Source: Microstegium vimineum (Eukaryota; Streptophyta; Magnoliopsida; Poales; Poaceae). Taken from it: 64,000 nucleotides of DNA. The number at the start of each line of letters is the position of its first letter. Position 1 is the first letter of the stretch. The translations under genes and the position numbers were made by a program. The notes under the pieces are model-generated. The model did no database searches. It had not been told where the DNA came from and worked only from the letters and a program-made list of their open reading frames with translations. This document shows positions 48,237-60,492 of the stretch, one piece after another. Location of the stretch: positions 5,209,315 through 5,273,314 of the forward strand of contig CM039139.1 of the NCBI GenBank assembly GCA_022036555.1, given 5' to 3'.

Positions 48237-51200
48237 TGTGACAGAACCTCTTAAGATAGGGCTCACTTGTCAGGATTAATAGTCCATCCGACTTAATTTC
48301 AAACAAATGATCCAAACCTTAATTAGTCCGTCGGGTGTCGCCACTTTGCAGCGGGTCATTCACCTCTTTCCGAACAGGATCTTCTCATTACAAACATTGC
48401 AGAAGTAATATAATAATTTAATTTACATCAAAGTAGCGGAAATTTAAAGTCATATTACAAACCATAGGTTTTGAAACATAACATAGTGTCATACGATATT
48501 ATTACATCAAGCGGTGATAGGGTTTAAACAAAGAACCAAGGTACTCTTGCTCAAGAGTCAAGCATAGACAACTTATTCTTCATCCTCATCCACAGTGACC
48601 ACGGTCATGCAGCACGAAGCTACACAGACCGGGCTGTGACCCTCATCTGCAACAGGGGTTAACAAACACTGAGTACGGGGTACTCAACAAGTCTTATCCG
48701 ACAAATAAAATATTTGGTGGACAACACAATATAAGTCATAGGATTCAAGGTGTTGTTTACAAGAATCAAGTATTTATCATAAATGAGCATTTATAAAAGA
48801 GTTGAAAGTCATTTATTTCGTTCATAAGATTACTCAGGTACCGATCTAGATGTATGATCGACACAGGGTAATAAACCATCCATAAAGGGATTCAACAAGT
48901 ATCCAGTTTAAGTTTAATACTACGCTGAAGAAAAAAGAGTCGAGTCTCCATATCCGAGGAGCATGACGATTCGAATTGATTAATCCCAGCTGGAGCTTCC
49001 TTACCACACGACATATGCAGCACCTAAGCACACATATATCTACCATTCCCTGGATCCTTTAGCCAAGACCGGGGTTCCGCCATCCGAGAGCATAGTACAC
49101 CTCCATCCAGTTCGCTAACTTGGAGGGTACACACTACTCTTGCCATCTCTCCACTCCCAGTGCGGGTTAACCGTTCTTAAACTAGAATAGCCAGAGTCCG
49201 GCTTCCAAAAGTATGTGACCAATACTCCAAATTCTCGCTCAATATCAAGGTCAGCGGACGATCCCGAATGACACAGGCGGAGAGAACCCGCTCATTAGTC
49301 ACCCCTGATGGCTCCCAAACACCATGTCCGCCCGGTCCCGATTATTACTTCCACCAACATCATCCCTTTCTCAGAAAAACATAACCACTTGTCGGAGCAA
49401 TATGCTATGCGTAGGTGACCGGAAATCACCTACTATAAAGATCTAAGCATACTAAGCATTTTCGTAAAACTTTGCATCTTTAAACAAAGGTCAAGGTGAA
49501 AGGTACAATTCATACAAGGATAAAACTATGCATCAAGTAGGAATTTAATAAAATATCATAATACAATAATATAACCATAAGTGTATTTAAAACAAACATT
49601 TTTAAATACAAGGGAATGTTTGAATACACCGGGGCTTGCCTTGGTTGGAGGGATAAACGATCTCGGGCTCAGATTCAAACACGGAGAAACCCCCTTCACT
49701 AGGGTGGTTAACCAACTCAACTGACGAGATATCTACACGATAAAATGCTATGCTTAGATGATGCTTGAATGATAGACATGATACTTTGCAACACATAAAC
49801 ATGCACTTAAGAGAAGATTAAAACAGATTAAACCTTGAGAACAACTTCCTTTCATGAAAGAAAGTAAAACTAGAGCATAAAGTAAAATAATTAAACTCTA
49901 ATTCACTTAATTTTATAAGTTAATAATTACATCCAAAAGAACTAAGCAAACAATATTACACCAAGCATGTCCAACTTGTGTGTGTCACTGGAAAATTGAC
50001 CATTAACCTCAAGCAACCCAAAATCACACAAAACCTAAGTTAATTAGGGTTACTAATCATTTTATAATTAATTATACAAATAGCCATGTATAACAGATCA
50101 TCCAAAAATTCCCAAACTTTTTGTACAACAAGGTATCAGTGTATAAAGGTTACACAAAAATTCCAGAATTTTTGGAGCAATATACAGAGCATGAAAAATC
50201 ATAAAAAAGTCATTTCTTAATTATTTTGAGTATTTTTTACATGATTAAAAATGTACTGAACATGGACATGTTATGTTTTTCTTAAATACTACACATCACA
50301 GAGAGCATACACAATTTTTTGCAGAATTTAAACATGCACAGATTTAACATAAAAATAACAAAAGACACTACTCTGCAAAACAGGGAAATTAGAAAACCTT
50401 AACTAACAGTGACCGACAGGTGGGGTCAGCCTGTCAGCCAGCAACCAAACGACGCAGCGGCGCCGGCGACCTCAAAACACGGCGGCGCGTCGCCACCGAC
50501 GACCAAACGATCCAACCAACTCGTGCGCTGGATTCAACACTTCACCCTGAACACAACGAGGTGTGACACGACCCGACTTGACCCTCGCATCAGCCTCACC
50601 GGCGACGATGACGGCGACTCGAGCTCGGTCACACGCACGCCGGCGAGCATAGACCAGAACTGATTCGACCAAGCATCGCAATCGACTCAGGAAGATCACG
50701 CGAACACGAAGCACAACAGAAACGAGGCTAAAACCTAACGCAGCGACCTCGCCGTCGACCATGGCAGACGGCGGAGATCCGTGCGACATGCGCCGGCCAA
50801 CACACGCATGCGCTCGAACATTCAACACCCAAACAAGACTAATCAAGGCTAGACGAAGCTAGTGCACCCATCAATCGAAGAAAAAGACGACCACCGAGCT
50901 CTCACGGCGGTGAGCACCGACGTGGCGGCGCAAAACACGTCGGAGCAAACGAGGGCAATCAACCGGCCAAAATTGGCATCAACCATCTACCCTACAAGTA
51001 TCAGGAGCTCACCCTGGTTGCGAGGCTCTCGCTAACTTGGACAGAGAGGAAGAAGAAGAAGTTGTCGACGGAGACAGTGCCGACGGGTGTGTGAACTGAT
51101 GGCAAGATCAACGTTCCCGGAGCAGCAGAGCACCAAAGAAGAGAAGACGAGGCCGACGAGGATCAGCGACGAATGAAGAACAATAAACAAAGGATCAAAA

Positions 51201-52169
51201 ATCAATGTGGCTCCTGGATAGCTGGGTTGACCGCGAACCAGAGCGGCGACGCTTCCGCCGGAGCCGAAGAAGATGAAGTCGCGCCGGGCGAATGGGGGCT
51301 CGACGTCTTCAACCGACTTGTGCGGGAGGTGCGCAAGGTCAAAGCAAACCCGTCAGCGGTGGTTTGGTGGATTGGCAGTGACTAACGAGCTTGGATGGGC
51401 TCGTCGACGCGAAGTGAGCTCGCGGCGGCGTGAGCAGAGCTGAGTGTGGGCGAGGAAAGAGAGGCAAAGGGTGGACGGCGTCCCGTTTTGAAGACGGCAA
51501 CGGGACCGTGGCGTTGCTACGCACGCGACAGGACGTGCGTCGAGGCCAGGAGTCGCGCGGTGGCGTCGGCAGCTGGTCGGACAGGTGTCTACGTCGAGCT
51601 TCACGTCACCATGCAAGTGCTCGATGAAATGCCTAAACTGCCCCTGGGACTGTTTTGTAAAATGCTCAAGTTTCCAGGGGTTTTCATGAAAAACTTTGAA
51701 TACCAAAGTTGCTCAAAATTTCATGTTCTACACTTTTGTCAATACTCACTTTTTCAAATTCGGCTTAGAAATGAAAGTGCATTTTTGAAATTTGAAAACC
51801 CTTTTTAAACGGTTTACCCCTTTTCAATTACTCTAAAAACTTGAATAACACTTGAAAAACTGTCAACACAACAATTGCAATTCAAACAGAGATCTACAAC
51901 TTTGCTTAAACAACCATATGTAAATTCTTTTTAGATTTTTAAAATCATATTTAGGGTTTAATCCACCCCCTTTGGAAATTAGGGTTTAGATTCAATTTAA
52001 AATTTGGAATTTGAAAAGATTACCTGTATTCATACTATTGATCAAACATAAACAAGTAAACTCATTTTAGTTCAATGCTTAGTCAGGTTTTCAACCAAAA
52101 GAATGATGCTTAATGCATATGATGGCATGATTAAGTTTTAATTAAGTGATTAACACCAGAAGTGTTACA
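48237..52169 (-). mobile_element. Solo LTR, 3.9 kb, gypsy type
   Basis: In minus orientation it begins TGTAACACTT and ends TTCTGTCACA. It is flanked on both sides by the identical 5-mer ATGAC (48232-48236 and 52170-52174), so this is a complete solo LTR left by LTR-LTR recombination. The length suits gypsy lineages with very long LTRs. About 50400-51640 is a GC-rich pseudo-coding island. It shares its plan and short exact words with the plus-strand copy at 18776. The many short frames inside are not genes. Confidence 0.85.
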
Positions 52170-52171
52170 AT

Positions 52172-52348
52172 GACACAAGGAGCTCGCCAGCCGATGATGC
52201 CCTGCCTTCTTGCGCGTCACGCCACGCACCGACACAAGGAGCTCGCTAGCCTATGATACCCTGCCTTCCTGCGTGTCACGCCGCGCACCGACACAAGGAG
52301 TTCGCTAGCCGACGATGCCCCGCCTTCCTGCGCGTCATGCCGAACAAC
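52172..52348. repeat. 59-bp tandem repeat, three units
   Basis: Units begin GACACAAGGAG at 52172, 52231 and 52290. A further partial unit lies at about 48208-48236, immediately left of the solo LTR, which inserted into the array. The units differ at a few positions each. Confidence 0.88.
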
Positions 52349-52972
52349 CGCGCCCCAAGCTGGTGGAGACACCCGACTGATGGACGGTCCAGGAGGAGGC
52401 TAGTTTGTCGAGCTAGCTACCAACTGGTGACCATCGCTTCTACGTCGACTTGATGATCAAGGAGTTCAGGCTGGCTTTCTAAGAAGTTAGCTAGCAGCTC
52501 CTTGGGCTGGTGCTTCCCGGGAGGAGACGAGGCAATCATCAGTGCATGGCGTTTTGTTCTGCCCCGCACGAACAAGCTAATTACCACGAACAACCACGCC
52601 GAACTTGTGCATATACATATGCGCGTACACACGGCCAGTTCAACATACCCGTCGTGAAGCAGCTAATCGCGAGCGCAAGGGAGCCTGGCTTGGAGCGTTT
52701 GGCTACTAATCTAATATAAATTATTTATTTTAATATGTTCTAGGTGAAGCTGCCAAGATAAATACCACCACACCGCACCGTTTGACACCAGTGACGTGCG
52801 CGAGCGCCCAGACGAAGCTAACAGTCTAGCTGCGCTACATCGACTTACAGGCGGACGAGGCCTTCTTCAACTACATCAACAACTCTACGTGATCAAGCTC
52901 TACATCGTACCACGACAATACTGTCGGGAAGTCCGAAGTAGTCTAAGCTACACCAATCATGCAAGTCTACAA

Positions 52973-54032
52973 CAGTGGCGGAATCAGGATTTCAAAGTTG
53001 GGTATTCCCGGATGCTAAGAAAAAAAAGTTCAATTCAAAAAGCAATGTAAAATAGTTCACGACGACACCAATAACTAAGGACATAAATTGCTCAAATCTA
53101 AGATACCCATAGAATAAAGGGAAAATACAAGATATAAAAATTGATGAGAAGTGGTTTTTGTGTAGAAGACAGATTCTTGTCTGATGTTGAGAAGTACTAG
53201 CAAGCCTAACCAATTGTCTTTATCATTTTTTTTTCTTCATTCTACTTACTCTAAGATCTATAACAAGAAAGATATACACACTAGTATTAATTGAAAACTT
53301 GTGATAATCATACTAGAAATAATCCTAAATTAAGGTGATAACCATACCACGTCACAGCATCATCCACTCACTCATGCTAACAGTTGCTCATTCCCTCTCA
53401 TTGAAAGTGTCATTTTAAAATTCAAGATTTTTTTGTTTAGTTGTTCTTCTTATTCAAATTTTTGTGTAATTTTATTTATTTTATTTTAACTTATTTTATT
53501 ATTAGATATACTTTCATAATGTGTTTTATTTATTTTATTATTTGTATAAATTTTTTGAATAATATGAATGATCAAACGAGAAATCTAAAAGTCAAAAATA
53601 ATATTTTTAATGAGACTGAGGGAGTATGTACTAACTACTACTGAACCATCTCAAAATCTTAGGGATTAATTGGGTTGGAATCGGTTCACGCTCCTGCTTT
53701 CTTGGGTCATTAGGTAGGTGCTTTGAGATGGGCCATGAGAGTGGATACGTATACATCGGATGTGAGTGACGTTTTAACTTGAGAAATAGATAATCATTTT
53801 GTACGTTTGGCTTACCAGCCCTGTTTATGAGCATGGTACAATAATCTTCTCTCACAGCAAAATAACCAAAAACAGTATCAGCTTATCAATTGCCGAAACA
53901 ATTAGCCGAACGCGGCGAACAAAACCCACTATAAAATATACATATATGTATAATTGATGTATAAGTATTTTTTTTGGCATATAAGCTGGGTATTCCTGGG
54001 AATACCCATGCATCTACATGGCTCCGCCCATG
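52973..54032. mobile_element. Non-autonomous hAT element
   Basis: A 1060-bp element bounded by CAGTGGCGG on the left and CCGCCCATG on the right, with subterminal GGGTATTCCC in inverted orientation at both ends. It is flanked by a perfect 8-bp target duplication, GTCTACAA (52965-52972 and 54033-54040), diagnostic of the hAT superfamily. The AT-rich interior shows no transposase. Confidence 0.88.
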
Positions 54033-54479
54033 GTCTACAACAACACCACACCACGTGTCGTTCGACACCGACGAGGCGAACAACACAGGCGGGCGTAACT
54101 GATTTCCCCAGCTCCACTGACCGGCACATGGACCGACGAGGCCATCACACCGACGCCACCCGCATCTACACCAACACACATGCATGGAGACGTGAAGCGA
54201 AGATTGAAGACGACAACCACAGCAGCAGAATCGGAGGTGCTCTGTGAACTAGTCACAGAGGTAATTAACTGAGAGCTTTTCGAGACCCCAGGAACCATGA
54301 AGACCACAATCATCCAAGTTAGATCGCCACCAGCAGGCTATGGAGCGCGTTCTATTTAGGAACTTATAGTTATTAATTCATGATGATTAATAAAATACTT
54401 GTTCCTCTCTTTATTTTTATATACTTGCTACACTGGCACGCCAGCATCTTTTCCCACGCGAGAAGCCGCCCGTGGCGGA

Positions 54480-54902
54480 TTTTCCGGTGTCCAAACATGT
54501 AGTTGGATAGAATACGACAAGAGGGTGCATCTCTTCACATCGGGTGATGTATTAGCACATCCAGAGCATGCTATTATCCTTAAAATGCTGGAGAAGTTAG
54601 ATGGGTTGTTGATGGAATCTGGATACTCAGCTGATGGAAGTTTTGTGCTTCATGATATAGATGATGAGCAAAAAACTCATAGCCTACGGTATCACAGTGA
54701 GAGGCAGGCTGTGGCATATGGACTATTGAAAATCCCAGAAGAATTGCCCATTCGTGTCATGAAAAATCTCAGAGTTTGTGGTGATTGCCACTCTACAATA
54801 AAGTTGATCGCTAAGATAACATCTCGAGAAATCATACTGAGAGATGCAAATCGGTTCCATCATTTCAAAGATGGGTTTTGTTCATGCAGGGATTATTGGT
54901 GA
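54480..54902 (+). pseudogene. PPR protein fragment, E+ and DYW domains only
   Basis: The open frame from about 54480 reads from an E+-like motif (CSWIEYDKRVHLF) through the DYW deaminase domain. It has the zinc and catalytic signature HSE, the CGDCH motif, and ends exactly in the canonical DYW residues before TGA. DYW domains edit cytidines in organelle RNA when attached to an array of PPR repeats, but no PPR repeat precedes this one. The upstream sequence belongs to the GC-rich repeat block, so the gene's front was lost. The frame can be read from an ATG at 54399, but the first 25 or so residues are unrelated. There are no internal stops, which suggests a recent truncation. Confidence 0.85.
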
Positions 54903-57032
54903 GGTGAATGCTGTAGTAAATTCCTTGCTTCACATCATCGCTTTGATGACCCTTTCATTTGGTAAGTCTCGTATTTTTTTTTTTTTGAGTGGAAAATCTC
55001 ACTCAAGACAGTCACCCTTACTTTTCCAAATCATTAATTAAATTGGCTACAATACATGCTTCCTTATTAATTTCATCCATAAAAAGGCCTCATTGTACCT
55101 TGTAAGCTGTTTAGTAATATATTAATCTATTATAGTTATAGGAAACACATTCAGGATGTTATTTCCACTGAAGATGAGGTACATCCAGGATCAGCACATG
55201 GTCAACTGTGAATTCTATTGTAATGCAGAGCCTCTGATTTCAACATGAACAATTTATCTTTTGAGTTGATACAGTCTGGCGGAGAAAGCTATGAGGTGAA
55301 GATTACTGTTATATGATATCTACTTAAATTTCATATTTCATTTGGAAAATTTGTGCACTCATTTAGATTCATGTTTTTAATTTCACATTACACTTCAACT
55401 CTGCAGATACTAGTACCTAGTATGATGCTCGGAATCATGGATGTGAAACATTGACTAGCAGCATTCAGCATTTCATCTTAAAGCACCTCACCAAATTTGG
55501 CGAATAGTCACAATTCACAAAACGACAGAGATGGGGTACACTAGTGTGCTGTGGGATCTCAACGACTGCACATTGTGCTTTTATGTTCAGGTTGTCACTG
55601 GTCAGATTAGATAATTACTTGTGGAGATCAAGTATGGAAATTCACTTACATTTCTTGGAACATAATTCTACTGCCAGCAGTGGACCAAGGTAAAGCAACA
55701 ACCTTTTTTCCTTAAAATGTTACCGTGTTCATTTGTATCTGTGGTCTGTGGACATCAATATTTTACGACAGTATTTACCAGTCCTATAATTATTCCTTGT
55801 ATTGTATGTAAATATAGAAAGTTTCAGAAAAAAAAGAGAGTGTATATGTTTTCGGGTGAAACTAGTTAGTTACTTTGGCAAGGTATTTGTTTCAGAATAA
55901 TTTGCACCAGATTTGTCAAAACTGAAATAATGATGCTGACTCATGAATTGCAGGTACCAATTTAAAGAATGAGGCATAGCTTTGTAATATCTGCAACATC
56001 CATAGTCCTTGTTCATGAATCTAAAAGTACACCGATCCGATAACATAGTTGGAGTTATAACTGTTACTATTTGAAGATCGACTTGAAATGAAAAAAAAAA
56101 TCGAACTGTTATTCTCCCTTAAAAAAATGATCTGAACTGAAGTAAATTCCAACTGTTAACTGTAACCAGCATAAGAATATTTGCTCAAGTTTGATTATGA
56201 GTGACTACCCACAGCGTAGTGAAATACCGATGCTTGAAACTAGTTTTTTCATCTCAGCATCGGTGCTTGCCCACTGCGAGTGAGATTTCTGGCATCGAAA
56301 ACTTTAGCATCGAGGAAAATAGATGCACCGATGCTTGCTTTGAAAAGGCATATGTGGTCCCGCTTGTAAGTGAGATGAAGATCTAACAAGAGTTATGAGA
56401 GGAGAGAATAAAGTAGTATTTGTTTATTAATTTTGGGGCATCGACACAATGTGGTTTAAATGAGAGTCAAGCATCGGCTATGACATGACGTTTTGGAGCA
56501 TTGGCACATTGTTGCTATAGTTCCAAGGATGGCAGCAACTGGAATGAGACCAACCTGTGGGACTTTTGTAAACTGATGTACTTTAGATTAGATGAGCCAG
56601 TGAGCTATAGCTCCACGTTGTTAATCGGCAATTTCCATGTTCTTCTGCATTAAGGTTCCACCAACTCCCGAGTCTATTCCTGTTCCTTTCCATTCTGCTT
56701 CTATCAAGTGGTAGGAAGAATGGTCTGCGTTCTGTGTTTCTATTATTACCCTATCCTTTTCACGACGTACATCTTTTGACAAAGCATATACAGGAGGAAT
56801 GACCATCGACGACAGAAATAGCACGTAAGCAACAAGAGTTGTACGCGTGAAAGACCGTACCTGTGGGTTGGAAAGTAGAATAAGGAAAATGGTATATCTG
56901 TACGACATCAATTTCTTTGTTTTTTCTTACACAAGTTGCGAAACACAGCTCAAATAGTGCAAGTACAAAATGTTTTATATACAAGCCTCCACCTCTGTTC
57001 CAAAAACCTGCAGATAACACTTAGTATGCTCG
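54903..57032. other. Intergenic DNA between PPR fragment and protease
   Basis: It starts with what may be the former PPR 3' untranslated region. 56200-56390 contains several imperfect inverted and direct copies of GCATCGGTGCTT / CACCGATGCTT. A TTTATATA at 56974-56981 lies about 55 bp before the protease ATG and is a plausible TATA box for it. No other gene is seen. Confidence 0.45.
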
Positions 57033-58433
57033 ATGGAACTGAACCAAGTGCAGATGAAGCAGCTTCAGAAGATAGCTCTCCTGCTCTCGTTCAAAAAGAT
57101 AGTTCTCTGGCTGCCGTTGCTTGCTCTGACCTTCTCTTGCTGCGACGCGGCAGCACTGAAGCTGCACGCCCACCACGCGGACGGCGGCCGCAGCCTCACC
57201 CGCCGCGAGCTGCTGCACCGCATGGCCGCGCGCAGCAAGGCCCGCGCCGCGCGGCTGCTCTCGGCCTCGGGGCGCGCCACGAGCGCCCGCGTAGACCCGG
57301 GACCGTACACCAACGGCGTCCCCGACACGGAGTACCTGGTGCACCTTGCCATCGGCACGCCGCCGCAGCCCGTGCAGCTGATCCTCGACACCGGCAGCGA
57401 CCTCGTCTGGACGCAGTGCCGGCCGTGCCCCGTCTGCTTCAGCCGGGCGCTCGCGCCGTTCGACCCGTCCAACTCCTCCACGTTCGGCGTGCTCCCCTGC
57501 AGCTCGCCCATGTGCGACAACCTCACCTGGTCGTCCTGCGGGAAGCACAACTGGGGAAACCAAACCTGCGTCTACGTCTACGCATACGCCGACGACTCCA
57601 TAACCACCGGCCACCTCGACGCTGACACCTTCACGTTCGTGGCCGCCGGTGGCGCCAGCCAGGCCTCCTCCGTACCCGACCTGGCCTTCGGCTGCGGCCT
57701 CTTCAACAACGGAATCTTCACGTCCAACGAGACCGGCATCGCCGGGTTCGGGCGCGGCGCGCTGTCCCTGCCGTCGCAGCTGAAAGTGGACAACTTCTCC
57801 CACTGTTTCACCGCCATAACCGGGTCGGAGCCCAGCTCTGTCCTGCTCGGCCTTCCGGCCAACCTTTACAGCGACGCCAGCAGCGGCGGCAGAGTCCAGT
57901 CCACTCCTCTGGTCCAGAACTTTTCGTCTCTGATGACTCTGAGAGCATACTACCTGTCACTAAAGGGCATCACCGTCGGGTCGTCGAGGCTGCCGATTCC
58001 CGAGTCGACGTTCGCGCTGAAGCGTGACGGGACGGGCGGCACGATCATTGACTCGGGCACCGGCATGACGACGCTGCCACAGGACGCGTACAAGCTCGTG
58101 CGCGACGCGTTCACGGCTCAGGTGAGGCTGCCCGTGGACAACGCGACGTCGTCGTCGCTCTCGCAGCTCTGCTTCTCGGTGCCGCGGCGAGCTGAAGCTG
58201 AACCCGACATGCCGAAGCTGGTGTTGCACTTTGAGGGCGCAACGCTGGACCTGCCGAGGGAGAACTACATGTTTGAGTTCGAGGACGCAGGCGGCAGCGT
58301 CACCTGCCTTGCTATCAACGCCGGCGATGACCTGACCATCATCGGCAACTACCAGCAACAGAACCTCCACGTCCTCTACGACCTGGTGGGCAACATGTTA
58401 TCCTTTGTTCCTGCTCAGTGCAACAGGCTTTAG
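57033..58433 (+). CDS. Nepenthesin-type aspartic protease
   Basis: An intronless 466-residue A1-family protease. The N-terminus has a hydrophobic segment (about 21-40) acting as a signal peptide, then a propeptide with LTRRELLHRMAARSKARAARLL. Catalytic Asp119 lies in DTGSDLVWTQC and Asp340 in DSGTG. The Cys-rich insertion after the first aspartate (CRPCPVC and following cysteines to CVYVYAYAD) is the hallmark of nepenthesin-like plant proteases, which are secreted or apoplastic. Length and all motifs fit an active enzyme. The start is the first Met; Met8 is also possible. A truncated paralogue in the same orientation lies 2.7 kb downstream, so this is half of a tandem pair. Confidence 0.93.
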   Translation: MELNQVQMKQLQKIALLLSFKKIVLWLPLLALTFSCCDAAALKLHAHHADGGRSLTRRELLHRMAARSKARAARLLSASGRATSARVDPGPYTNGVPDTEYLVHLAIGTPPQPVQLILDTGSDLVWTQCRPCPVCFSRALAPFDPSNSSTFGVLPCSSPMCDNLTWSSCGKHNWGNQTCVYVYAYADDSITTGHLDADTFTFVAAGGASQASSVPDLAFGCGLFNNGIFTSNETGIAGFGRGALSLPSQLKVDNFSHCFTAITGSEPSSVLLGLPANLYSDASSGGRVQSTPLVQNFSSLMTLRAYYLSLKGITVGSSRLPIPESTFALKRDGTGGTIIDSGTGMTTLPQDAYKLVRDAFTAQVRLPVDNATSSSLSQLCFSVPRRAEAEPDMPKLVLHFEGATLDLPRENYMFEFEDAGGSVTCLAINAGDDLTIIGNYQQQNLHVLYDLVGNMLSFVPAQCNRL

Positions 58434-59218
58434 GGCTCCGTAAGAACAGTACCACGCGTAGATAGAAAAAAGAAAACATAGGGATCCTCGAAAAAAAATG
58501 GATGTACAAAACCCCCAGGATTGTAAAACACCGAAAAAATTACATGAAAAAACAGGATAGTTGCCTCCATCCTATGTGAATGACTGATAAAACGACGTTG
58601 GGGTGCATATAAAATTTTCCTATAGAGTACCAAAATTGGAAAAAAAAAACGTGTCCTTTCGCAGTCCATTAAAGTAGGATACATTGAAAGCTTGGAGAAT
58701 AAAATTAGTGTTGTATTGCTAACCTTATAGATGAGTTTTATAGGAGTACGTTGCCAATTGCTTAGAGGGTAAATAGTCTCCTTAGAGACAAGCGGGGGCT
58801 GATATTATAAATGATCATAATCTATCACATTTATCCCAATATACTTTACCGTCTCCACATTTGTAGTGGATGATGTGTGTCGGATATACACATCTGCAAT
58901 TATGATATACACATCACTAAAGCTAAAGCCTCCTAGACGGCTATACATCATCGGCGAGCACAAAGCTTGTGGAGTTCTGTGGGACCCAAACATGCACATG
59001 GGCTCCTAGAGGGTTTTGGTGATTTAATGGCAAACAGTTAGCCACAATATATGCAAAGTCTTATGAAATAAAATTTGTAAAATTTTATAAAAAAATCATA
59101 GGTAGATTTGTAGAGCTTATATATTCCTCTACCTACTAATAAAATAAAAGCTTACCGATCTTCATATTTTCATCACACTAGGAAGCGTTTGGTTCGAGTT
59201 TTTGTAACGCAACCCGAT

Positions 59219-59636
59219 GAGCATCTCCGACAGCACTTGCTATCCTTTATTTTTTGGCAAAACTAGAAAAATCACTCCTCCAACAGTTTGACATCTAACT
59301 TGCCAAATTTTAGCAACTTGGAAAATCTCCCCCCTCCACGCGCATATATGCGCGCGCGTAAACCAGCGCGCATCGTCCACAAACGTAGAGGTGGAAAGGC
59401 ACATAATAGTTTTGTTTCGCTCTCAGGGTTTCTAATACAAGTTTGCCAGAGGTGGAAGGACATAAAACTAATTTTATTTCACCTTTAGGGTTCTTGATGC
59501 AAGTTTGTCAAAGATTTGGCAAACAATTATACTAAACTGTTGGAGAGAGTTTATTTTTTTACTTGCTATATATTTTAATAAGTTGTCAAATCACGATATT
59601 TACCAAATAAATTTTGACAAACTGTTGGAGATGTAC
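59219..59636. mobile_element. MITE with GAGCATCTCC-type termini
   Basis: The left end GAGCATCTCCGACAG is mirrored by CTGTTGGAGATGTAC at the right, giving 418 bp. Related AACAGTTTG and AAACTGTTGGAGA words recur inside it. No coding capacity; the target duplication is unclear, so the superfamily is not assigned. Confidence 0.5.
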
Positions 59637-59649
59637 ATCGATGTAGGAG

Positions 59650-60492
59650 GCCGTTTGTTTTCGTTTGGTTCAGGTGCACCGTAAACAGATACGGTGGAAT
59701 CCGATTACGGTCCAGTGCAAATCCGATAACGCCCACTTTCTGCGGGATCGAATCAAACCGGCAGCGGGAGCAACGCATCGGCTCGTGAGTTGCTTGCTTT
59801 CAGCCTATGCATGAAATATCGAGAACCGAACCGAAAATACTGAAACCGAAATATTCGGTTCTCTATTCAGTTCCAAGTTTTCAGGAACTGAATTTACCCG
59901 AATTTATCTGAAATTAATGAGATTGAGTGTTATTATATTATTGATTGTACTATTATAAACTATTATATTATATATTTTTTGTTCTCACTCTTATACTTTT
60001 GTGGACTTTTATTTTTATATGTATTTTGCACTACTATTCTTTCGAAATCATATCAAAATTAGTTTTTGAACATGTTATTTCATATCTTTGTGATCAATTC
60101 GGTACTATTCGGTAAATACTGGAACCGAACCGAAAGTACCGATACCGAATTTCCTCGGTACCGAGTTTTTTTAGGAACCGAACGGTACCCGTTTTTCAGG
60201 AACCAAATTAGATGAGGTATCGAAGAACCTAACCGATCGGTTCGGTATTATTTACCGAACGTCCAGGTTGAGCTTGCTTAGTTATTAAAGGTGTGGCATG
60301 CATGCGTCAGTGGAGGCTTATGCTCAGTTATTAATGGTTCTGCTTTTTGATAGGTTTGCGGTTCGTGTGTTTGGTCTGTTACCGTTACAAACACCAAACA
60401 AACAAATTAAGTAATGGCTTACATAATTTACGTTACCCACCGGTTTTCCATTCCCTTTACGTTTGCATTACCTTAGCCTAGCCAAACACTAT
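59650..60492. mobile_element. DNA-transposon relic with nested ACCGAA repeat
   Basis: The left end (GGCCGTTTGTTTTCG) and right end (GCCTAGCCAAACACTATC) are loosely inverted. The right part shares CAAACAAATTAAGTAAT with 37175-37290. Within it, 59820-60260 is built of ACCGAA and TTCGGT words in both orientations, probably a second small inverted-repeat element. Low confidence on all boundaries. Confidence 0.4.
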
